A DNA stretch of 7,911 bases from Alphaproteobacteria bacterium (lineage in GTDB: Bacteria; Pseudomonadota; Alphaproteobacteria; Reyranellales; Reyranellaceae). The stretch's first letter is position 1. Each line of letters begins with the position of its first letter. Position numbers and translations under genes: made by a program. Location of the stretch: contig VBAF01000286.1 in NCBI GenBank assembly GCA_005884705.1, positions 386 to 8,296 of the forward strand, written 5' to 3'. Shown here piece by piece: positions 1-4,891 of the stretch. Under the pieces are notes generated by a model. It did no database searches. It saw nothing but the letters and a program-made list of their open reading frames with translations, and was not told where the DNA came from.

Positions 1-1
1 C

Positions 2-205
2 GCGGCGCGCGCCGTGGCGGCGGCCTGGCTGATGGGCGAGGGGCCGGAGCGCGCGGCACTGCTGGCCGAGGCGCGCGCGCACCGAGCCGAGGTCGATCCG
101 GCGGCGTTGCCGATCCTGCTGCCGGCGCGTCTGCTCGACCGACGTTGGGCGCCGTGGCAGAAGCCGCTGGCGCTGTGGTGGTCGGCACGGCGCGGACGAT
201 ATTGA
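2..205 (+). CDS. C-terminal fragment of an unassigned protein (possibly squalene/phytoene synthase-like)
   Basis: This reading frame is open from the window edge to a TGA at 203-205 and gives about 67 C-terminal residues; the true start lies outside the window. It is Ala/Arg/Leu-rich. An amphipathic stretch (GPERAALLAEARAHRAEV) is followed by ALPILLPARLLDRRW and a Trp-rich basic tail (WQKPLALWWSARRGRY). The 'alLP ... l.rr.' layout near the end, with a final helix carrying Trp and Arg, loosely resembles the C-termini of squalene/phytoene synthase-family proteins. No catalytic Asp-rich motif is in the visible part, so this is a weak guess. The next gene starts 6 bases after the stop, which suggests co-transcription. 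Coding status is fairly secure from the spacing and codon use; the function is not. Confidence 0.6.
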   Translation, partial: AARAVAAAWLMGEGPERAALLAEARAHRAEVDPAALPILLPARLLDRRWAPWQKPLALWWSARRGRY

Positions 206-211
206 GCCGTC

Positions 212-475
212 ATGTCCACGCGCATCGACAAGTCGTGGCTCGTCCTGGACAGCATCGAGAATGCCGAGCACGACCGGTGTGTCGACCTGTTCCGGCGGCC
301 CGACGGCAGTTTCGGATTCGAGGCGTTTCGCCGCGACGTCGAGGATGCCGGCCTCTGGACGGCGGTTGCATACCATTCCGGCGCCGCCTATGCCTCGAAG
401 GAGGCTGCCGTGGCGGCAGCCATCGGCGCCGTAAGTTGGCTCGCGCAAGCACTTGCGGCCCGCTCCCGGCGGTAA
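212..475 (+). CDS. Small conserved-looking hypothetical protein (87 aa)
   Basis: The protein has 87 residues, an ATG start at 212 and a TAA stop. It has no signal peptide or membrane segment and looks like a small cytosolic alpha/beta protein. The middle part (RCVDLFRRPDGSFGFEAFRR, then an acidic DVEDAG and a YHSGAAYAS stretch) is rich in aromatics and charges. It ends in an Ala-rich helix with a conserved-looking 'SKEAAVAAAIGAVSWL' pattern. I recognise the general style of short alphaproteobacterial proteins of unknown function but can assign no named family or activity. The ribosome site is weak: there is no clear purine run before the ATG, and the gene probably depends on coupling to the preceding gene, whose stop lies 6 bases upstream. 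The alpha/beta hydrolase begins 21 bases downstream, so the three genes probably form one transcript. Confidence 0.7.
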   Translation: MSTRIDKSWLVLDSIENAEHDRCVDLFRRPDGSFGFEAFRRDVEDAGLWTAVAYHSGAAYASKEAAVAAAIGAVSWLAQALAARSRR

Positions 476-487
476 ACTGGATCGATC

Positions 488-493
488 GGAGGA
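488..493 (+). promoter_or_regulatory. Ribosome binding site for the alpha/beta hydrolase
   Basis: GGAGGA lies four bases (taking GGAGG as the core) before a GTG codon at 497. It is the strongest Shine-Dalgarno match in the first 1.4 kb. It supports the GTG as the start, since no ATG occurs in this frame near the beginning of the conserved domain. Confidence 0.75.
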
Positions 494-496
494 ACC

Positions 497-1387
497 GTGG
501 CCCGGGTCAAAGCGAACGGTATCGAGATCGAGTACGAGACCGCTGGCAACAAGAGCGATCCCGCGCTGTTGCTGGTGATGGGCCTGGGCGCGCAGCTCAC
601 CATCTGGCCGGACTCGCTGTTCCAGGGACTGGCGCAGCGCGGCTTCCACGTGATCCGCTTCGACAACCGCGACACCGGCCTGTCGACCGGCTTCGACTCC
701 TGGGGCGTGCCCAACATCCCGGCAGCGATCCAGAAAATCATGAAGGGCGAGAAGGTCGACGCACCGTATCTCCTGAAGGACATGGCGGCCGACGCGATCG
801 GCCTGCTCGACGCGTTGGGCATCGAGCGTGCTCACATGGTCGGCGCCTCGATGGGCGGCATGATCGTGCAGATCATCGCCGCGCAGTATCCGGAGCGCAC
901 CCGCTCGATGGTCTCGATCTACTCTACCAGTGGCCGTCCCGGCCTGCCGCCGGGCAAGCCCGAGGCGCTGGCCATGCTGTCGGCGCAGCCCGAGGGGCCG
1001 GCGCGCGAGCAGCTCGTGAAGCATGGCATGAAGCAGCGTCAGACCATCGGCAGCCCCGGCTATCCGACGCCCGAGGCCGAGCTGCGCGCCTTCGTCGAGA
1101 AGAACGTCGACCGCCGCTGGTGGCCCGAGGGCTCCGCACGGCAGTATCTGTCGGTGATGGCGTCGGGCGACCGCGTCGAGCTGCTCAAGAAAATCAAGGT
1201 GCCGACGCTCGTGCTGCACGGCGAGGAGGATCCGCTGTTGCCGGTCGAATGCGGCCGCGACATCGCCCGCCTGGTGCCGGGCGCCGAGATCGAGACCTGG
1301 CCCGGCTGGGGCCACGACTTCCCCAAGACGCTGATCCCCAAGCTGGTCGAGCGCATCACGGTGTTTTGCAAGGCGGCGCGACAGTAA
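497..1387 (+). CDS. Alpha/beta-fold hydrolase, RdmC-like
   Basis: This is a 296-residue cytosolic hydrolase of the alpha/beta fold, the usual length for the family. The start is GTG behind a strong ribosome site. The oxyanion-hole strand reads LLLVMGLGAQ (residues 25-33, MGLG instead of the commoner HGxG) and is followed by RFDNRDTGLST (54-64), both typical of the aclacinomycin methylesterase (RdmC)-like branch. The nucleophile elbow is GASMGG with Ser118. The acid is probably Asp245 in LHGEEDPLLP, and the base His273 in WPGWGHDFP, so a complete Ser-Asp-His triad is visible. Residues about 140-215 form the variable cap domain. Members hydrolyse esters, epoxides, lactones or C-C bonds, so the substrate cannot be read from the sequence. 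It follows the 87-residue gene by 21 bases. The LLM flavin monooxygenase is downstream beyond a hairpin repeat, and a monooxygenase plus hydrolase pair would fit oxidation followed by ester or lactone cleavage; that link is inference. Confidence 0.93.
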   Translation: MARVKANGIEIEYETAGNKSDPALLLVMGLGAQLTIWPDSLFQGLAQRGFHVIRFDNRDTGLSTGFDSWGVPNIPAAIQKIMKGEKVDAPYLLKDMAADAIGLLDALGIERAHMVGASMGGMIVQIIAAQYPERTRSMVSIYSTSGRPGLPPGKPEALAMLSAQPEGPAREQLVKHGMKQRQTIGSPGYPTPEAELRAFVEKNVDRRWWPEGSARQYLSVMASGDRVELLKKIKVPTLVLHGEEDPLLPVECGRDIARLVPGAEIETWPGWGHDFPKTLIPKLVERITVFCKAARQ

Positions 1388-1465
1388 GGTTGTCATCCCG
1401 AGCGAAGCGAGGGACCCTTCCAGCGACAACAAAGGTCCCTCGGCCTGCGGCCTCGGGATGACACC
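1388..1465. repeat. Imperfect palindromic (REP/hairpin-type) intergenic repeat
   Basis: TGTCATCCCGAG at 1391-1402 is perfectly complementary to CTCGGGATGACA at 1452-1463. GGT just outside the left arm can pair with the outer CC if one A is bulged. Inside, GAGGGACC (1409-1416) pairs with GGTCCCTC (1434-1441) and leaves a small apical loop. Unequal unpaired stretches (CGAAGC against GGCCTGCGGC) form an internal loop. The element begins directly after the TAA of the hydrolase. The core 'CCCGAGCGAAGCGAGGGACC' is the sort of sequence dispersed in many copies in alphaproteobacterial genomes. I see only this copy and no target-site duplication or transposase. It may act as a transcript-end or mRNA-stabilising hairpin, but it has no following T-run and so is not a standard intrinsic terminator. 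Confidence 0.8.
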
Positions 1466-1474
1466 GATGGGGTC

Positions 1475-1480
1475 GAGGAA
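1475..1480 (+). promoter_or_regulatory. Ribosome binding site placed for the upstream copy of the LLM gene start
   Basis: GAGGAA ends six bases before the ATG at 1487, the ideal spacing. That ATG opens only a five-codon frame (Met-Lys-Phe-Gly-Ile-stop). The ATG used by the full-length LLM gene (1512) lies 31 bases from this site and has no purine-rich site of its own. Confidence 0.6.
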
Positions 1481-1485
1481 GCGAG

Positions 1486-1527
1486 CATGAAATTCGGCAT
1501 CTAGTCAAATCATGAAATTCGGCATCT
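1486..1527 (+). repeat. 17-base direct repeat (25-base period) duplicating the LLM gene start
   Basis: CATGAAATTCGGCATCT occurs at 1486-1502 and again at 1511-1527, separated by eight bases (AGTCAAAT). The second copy is the real start of the LLM monooxygenase. The first gives ATG AAA TTC GGC ATC TAG, a five-codon reading frame that ends at 1504, seven bases before the second ATG. The 25-base period is not a multiple of three, so the upstream ATG cannot extend the protein. A TGA at 1488-1490 also closes the LLM frame upstream, leaving 1512 as its only plausible start. Confidence 0.9.
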
Positions 1528-2747
1528 TCTACGAGCACCAGCTGCCGCGGCCGTGGAGTCCGACGAGCGAGTACCAGCTGCTGCAGGATTCGCTGACCCA
1601 GATCGAGCTCGCCGACAAGCTCGGCTACGACTACGCCTGGGAAGTCGAGCATCATTTCCTCGAGGAGTACTCGCACTCCTCGGCGCCTGAGGTGTTCTTG
1701 GGCGCCGCCAGCCAGCGCACCAAGCGCATCCGCCTCGGCCATGGCGTGGTCCAACTCACCACCAGCCAGCCGCATCGCGTCGCCGAGAAGGTGGCGACGC
1801 TCGATCTGCTGTCCGGCGGCCGCGTCGATCTCGGCATGGGCGAGGCGGCGGGGCCGGCCGAGCTGCATCCGTTCGGCATCCGCGTGCGCGACAAGCGCGA
1901 ACGCTGGGAGGAAGCAGTCAAGGCGATCGTGCCGATGTTCACGCGCGAGAGCTGGGAGTTCCACGGCCAGTACTACGACTTCGAGGCGCGCAACGTCATT
2001 CCCAAGCCGTACCAGAAGCCGCACCCGCCGCTGTGGGTCGCGTGCTCCAACATCCAGACCATCGGCAAGGCCGGCGAATGGGGCATGGGCGCGCTCGGCT
2101 TCACCTTCGTCACCCCCGAGGCGGCCCGCGCGTGGGTGCACAAATACTACAACAACCTGCTCAACAACCTGCAGAAGCTCACCGACTATCCGAGCAATCC
2201 CAACGTCGCCATGGTGTCGGGCTTCATGTGCGCGCCGACGGACGCGGAGGCCGAGGCCAAGGCCGCCGGCTGGACCTTCTTCATCTTCGCGCTCTCCTAC
2301 TACGGCCGCAAAGGCGTCGATGCGCCGGGCACCTCCGATCTCTGGAAGGAGTATCAGAGCTGGAAGGGCGGCCCGGAGGAGAAGAAGGCACTCGAGTCGG
2401 GCCTGATCGGCTCGCCCGAGACGATTCGCCGGAAGCTGCGCCAGTTCCAGCAAAGCCGCGTCGACCAGGTGATCCTGCTCAACCAGGCGGGCAAGACCAG
2501 CCATCAGGACATCTGTGATTCGCTCGAGCTGTTCGCCAGGGAAGTGATGCCCGAGTTCCACGCCGCCGAGACCGAGCATGTCGAGTGGAAGCGCAAGGTG
2601 CTGGCGCGCGAGATCGTACTCGAGGATCTCGACGTCCAGAAATACGACATCTACAGCCATCAGAACGAGCACATCGTCCGGCTGACGCCGGAGCAGCTCA
2701 AGGCCAAGATGGCCGAGAAGGAAAAGGCTAGATCGGCAGGCGATTGA
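1512..2747 (+). CDS. LLM-class (luciferase-like) flavin-dependent monooxygenase
   Basis: This 411-residue protein belongs to the bacterial luciferase/F420-FMN TIM-barrel superfamily, whose members use reduced flavin and O2 to oxygenate small molecules. Family marks are the N-terminal strand MKFGIFYEHQLP, YDYAWEVEHHF (39-49), the strand IRLGHGVVQL (73-82), and SGGRVDLGMGEA (101-112), the classic luciferase-like segment. Further marks are ERWEEAVKAI (130-139), KPYQKPHPPLW (165-175) and GSPETI (300-305). The C-terminus past about residue 350 is a charged extension ending in a Lys/Glu-rich helix; at 411 aa the protein is somewhat longer than common 330-390 aa members. No partner flavin reductase is in view. 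It follows the alpha/beta hydrolase on the same strand beyond a hairpin repeat and may share its pathway. Its start is unusual: the good ribosome site serves a duplicated upstream start, so reinitiation may be needed. Its last 20 bases overlap the end of the convergent SDR gene. The family call is secure, the substrate unknown. Confidence 0.94.
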   Translation: MKFGIFYEHQLPRPWSPTSEYQLLQDSLTQIELADKLGYDYAWEVEHHFLEEYSHSSAPEVFLGAASQRTKRIRLGHGVVQLTTSQPHRVAEKVATLDLLSGGRVDLGMGEAAGPAELHPFGIRVRDKRERWEEAVKAIVPMFTRESWEFHGQYYDFEARNVIPKPYQKPHPPLWVACSNIQTIGKAGEWGMGALGFTFVTPEAARAWVHKYYNNLLNNLQKLTDYPSNPNVAMVSGFMCAPTDAEAEAKAAGWTFFIFALSYYGRKGVDAPGTSDLWKEYQSWKGGPEEKKALESGLIGSPETIRRKLRQFQQSRVDQVILLNQAGKTSHQDICDSLELFAREVMPEFHAAETEHVEWKRKVLAREIVLEDLDVQKYDIYSHQNEHIVRLTPEQLKAKMAEKEKARSAGD

Positions 2748-3459
2748 GGATCGGCCGCGGCAGGTGGCGCACGATCAGCATGATCAGCTGCCACAGCCGC
2801 GGCGCATAGACCACCGGCGTGCCGCGCCGGATGGCATCGACCGTCGCGCGCGCCACGTCCTCCGCCGTCGCCAGCCGCTGGCCCGCCTGCTTCATGTGCG
2901 TCGTCATCGCCGTGTCGGTCGGGCCGGGCTTGATCAGCACCACCTTCACGCCCGTGCCGACCAGCCGATGGTCGAGGCCCTGGGCATAGCGCGTCAGCAG
3001 TGCCTTCGAGGCGCCGTACAGGTAGTTGGTGCGGCGGGTGACGTCGCCCGCGACCGAGCCGATGATGGCGATCGTGCCGCGGCCGGCCTGGACAAAGGGA
3101 CCGGCGAAGGCTTCGGCGAACAGCACCGGCGACACGGCATTGACCTGCAGCACCTGCTCGGCGGTCGCGAGGTCGAGCTTGTGCTGCTCGAGCGGCATCC
3201 AGCCATGGGCGATCAGCACGATGTCGACCGGGCCCGCCGCGACAGTCGCGTCGGCGAAGGCCTTGATCGCGCTGGGATCGGCGAACTCGGCCCGTGCCAG
3301 CGTCGCAGACCGGGCGCCGCGCACCTCGAGGTCGGCGGCGATCTTCTCAGCCTTGGCGGTGTCGCGCGCCATCAGCACGAAGTCCGCGCCCTCGACAGCC
3401 CACAGCCGACAGCACTGCTCGGCGATGCCCGAGGTCGCTCCGATGACGACGATTCTCAT
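2728..3459 (-). CDS. dprE2: DprE2-like SDR: polyprenyl-phospho-2-keto-pentose reductase
   Basis: This is a 243-residue short-chain dehydrogenase/reductase. The nucleotide-binding motif is GATSGIA (7-13) after the strand MRIVVI. AHG (84-86) replaces the usual NAG. The catalytic residues are Ser135 in IIGSVAGD and Tyr148/Lys152 in YLYGASK, with the PG motif at 178-179. The end, LIVRHLPRPILNRLPI, closely matches the C-terminus of Mycobacterium tuberculosis DprE2 as I recall it (LRHIPRSIFRKLPI); this is a semi-amphipathic, probably membrane-associated helix. In the known pathway DprE2 reduces the 2-keto intermediate made by DprE1 to decaprenyl-phospho-arabinose using NADH. The ATG at 3459 is preceded by AAAGGA (3466-3471) at six-base spacing; the open frame continues far upstream but has no domain sense there. 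It begins 11 bases after the dprE1-like stop, so the two are almost certainly one transcript. Its end overlaps the convergent LLM gene by 20 bases. Confidence 0.93.
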   Translation of the reverse strand: MRIVVIGATSGIAEQCCRLWAVEGADFVLMARDTAKAEKIAADLEVRGARSATLARAEFADPSAIKAFADATVAAGPVDIVLIAHGWMPLEQHKLDLATAEQVLQVNAVSPVLFAEAFAGPFVQAGRGTIAIIGSVAGDVTRRTNYLYGASKALLTRYAQGLDHRLVGTGVKVVLIKPGPTDTAMTTHMKQAGQRLATAEDVARATVDAIRRGTPVVYAPRLWQLIMLIVRHLPRPILNRLPI

Positions 3460-3470
3460 GCAGCGTCCTT

Positions 3471-4784
3471 TCAGCTTCCCATCAGCCGGCGCGACAGGCC
3501 CGAGCTCATGCCCGGATCGCGATGCGCGGTGAAGGCTCCGAGGTTGGCGTAGGTGGCCTCGTACAGCGCGCGCGGCATGCGCGCATCCTTGGCCGGATAG
3601 AGTCGCCCGCCCGCGGCGCGCACGATCTCGTCGAGCCGGCTGAACAGCGTCGTTGCGGCGCGGTTGTTGCGGAAGTCGAGCGCCAGGGTCACGCCTTCGC
3701 GCGGGAAGCTCAGCAGGCCCGCCGGTTTGCGGTCGCCGAAGGTCTTGAGCACGGCGAGGATGGAGCCTTCGCCCGACGCGGCGATGGCGTCGAGCATGTC
3801 GCGTGTCGCATCCATCGCCGCCGCGCGCGGCACCACGCTCTGGTACTGGAAGAATCCCTTGGGGCCATAGAGCCGGTTCCAGTCGAGCAGCGAATCGAGC
3901 GGGAACAGGAAGGGCTCGTAGTGGACGACCTGCACCCCGGTCCTGCGACGGCCGAGCCCGTAGTAGACCGCGTTGAAGGGTTTCAGCGAGAGTCGATTGA
4001 CCATCGAGATCGGCGGCGTGAGCGGGATGCGTCGCGACCGCTCGCGCCACGGACGGCCGGCTCGGTCCGGCGAGGGCCGCGCGCGCATGAAGAGGCCGCG
4101 CACCACGCTGCCCGAAGTGCAGTCGATCCACGAGACGGTGTGCTCCCACGCCGCCTCCGACTCGTCGGACAAGGCGAAGAAGTCGGCGAGGCCGGAGAAG
4201 GCCACCGTCTCGGCCTCGAGCCACGGCCCGCGTGTCGGGCGAAGCTGCAGTTCGGCCTCGCTGATCAGGCCGCTGAGACCGAGGCCGCCGACGGTCGCCG
4301 CGAACAGCTCGGCATTCTGGTCGGGACCGCAGTCGATCGTCTCGCCGCTGGCGCGCACCAGCCGCAGCCGCCGGACATGCTCGCCGAAAGTGCCGACCAC
4401 GTGGTGGTTCTTGCCGTGTACGTCATTGGCGATCGCGCCGCCGACCGTGACGAACTGCGTGCCGGGTACGACCGGCAGGCTCCAGCCGCGCGGGATCATC
4501 AGCCGCTGGATGTCGCGCAGCACCACGCCCGACTCGCAGACCAGCCGGCCGGTCGCCGGGTCGAAGGCGATGAAGCGATCGAGCGCCGCTGTGTGCCACA
4601 GCACGCCGCCCGGGTTGAGGCAGGCATCACCGTAGCTGCGGCCCAGCCCATAGGCGATGCCCGAACGGCCGGCGAGAACGCGCGCGACGGTGCTGCGGTC
4701 GGTGAGCTCGACGACGTCGTGAGGCTCGGCCCCCAGACGGCCCCAGGACGAGACAGGCCTCATGTTTCCGCTACTATAAGCCAT
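3471..4784 (-). CDS. dprE1: DprE1-like FAD-dependent polyprenyl-phospho-ribose 2'-oxidase
   Basis: This 437-residue flavoprotein is of the vanillyl-alcohol-oxidase type (M. tuberculosis DprE1 is 461). Matches to DprE1, compared from memory, are SSWGRL (12-17), GLGRSYGD (46-53), VVPGTQFVTVGGAIAN (105-120) running into DVHGKNHH (121-128; FAD and active-site His region), TVGGLGLSG (164-172), DWNRLYGPKGFFQYQ (301-315) and RLYPAKDAR (394-402). Lys399 corresponds to the essential Lys418. DprE1 Cys387, the target of covalent benzothiazinone inhibitors, aligns without gaps to Ala368 (TLALDF). The enzyme oxidises the C2' hydroxyl of polyprenyl-phospho-ribose, and the adjacent DprE2-like protein reduces the product to the arabinose epimer, probably at the inner membrane face. 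Start choice is uncertain. ATG 4784 has no ribosome site; ATG 4763 (seven codons later, MRPVSSWGRL) has at best a weak GCGGAA and fits homologue N-termini better. Confidence 0.93.
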   Translation of the reverse strand: MAYSSGNMRPVSSWGRLGAEPHDVVELTDRSTVARVLAGRSGIAYGLGRSYGDACLNPGGVLWHTAALDRFIAFDPATGRLVCESGVVLRDIQRLMIPRGWSLPVVPGTQFVTVGGAIANDVHGKNHHVVGTFGEHVRRLRLVRASGETIDCGPDQNAELFAATVGGLGLSGLISEAELQLRPTRGPWLEAETVAFSGLADFFALSDESEAAWEHTVSWIDCTSGSVVRGLFMRARPSPDRAGRPWRERSRRIPLTPPISMVNRLSLKPFNAVYYGLGRRRTGVQVVHYEPFLFPLDSLLDWNRLYGPKGFFQYQSVVPRAAAMDATRDMLDAIAASGEGSILAVLKTFGDRKPAGLLSFPREGVTLALDFRNNRAATTLFSRLDEIVRAAGGRLYPAKDARMPRALYEATYANLGAFTAHRDPGMSSGLSRRLMGS

Positions 4785-4891
4785 CGGGCACAGGGGAGCG
4801 GATTCAATTTCACGGGTCCGGCGCTCGTCACCATCCCGTCGATCACCGGCATCGTGGTCTGGATGGGCTTCTGCGTGTATGCCTTGAGGCC
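4785..4891. other. Divergent intergenic region between dprE1-like and FAD-monooxygenase genes
   Basis: These 107 bases separate two genes that point away from each other, so promoters in both directions are expected here or just inside the dprE1-like gene. I see no convincing -35/-10 pair. A TATAGT on the - strand (4773-4778) would fit a -10 box giving an almost leaderless transcript for the ATG at 4763, but its nearest -35-like TTGAAT is too far away. AGGGGAG at 4792-4798 on the + strand resembles a ribosome site without a usable start codon behind it. A + strand frame across 4803-4895 encodes a hydrophobic run ending in VVWMGFCVYALRP and stops inside the downstream TTG start. Confidence 0.4.

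Noticed and set aside
145..1461. 438-codon + strand frame overlapping the small protein and the hydrolase
   Set aside because: It is extremely Arg/Gly-rich and out of frame with two well-supported genes, including one with a full catalytic triad.
1356..2672. 438-codon open frame on the - strand opposite the LLM gene
   Set aside because: It is a shadow of the LLM coding frame with repetitive Leu/Ala/Arg/Glu composition, and it runs through the hairpin repeat at its far end.
2754..2761. GCCGCGGC palindrome near the convergent gene ends as a terminator
   Set aside because: It is an eight-base self-complementary GC word inside the DprE2-like coding region, with no loop and no T-run. Such words are common at this GC content.
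3460..4224. N-terminal extension of the DprE2-like SDR to an upstream start
   Set aside because: The extension is antisense-like low-complexity sequence in another frame of the DprE1-like gene. The SDR fold begins exactly at MRIVVIGATSG, with a good ribosome site before the ATG at 3459.
4773..4780. TATAGT/TATAAG as -10 promoter boxes
   Set aside because: No -35 element at 16-18 bases is visible on either strand, and A/T hexamers arise by chance. Noted only in the intergenic description.
4802..4891. 30-residue N-terminal extension of the first FAD monooxygenase from an ATT codon behind AGGGGAG
   Set aside because: ATT is a very rare start, and the added residues (His/Arg/Gly-rich) do not resemble a leader of this family. 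The TTG at 4892 sits at the normal N-terminus.
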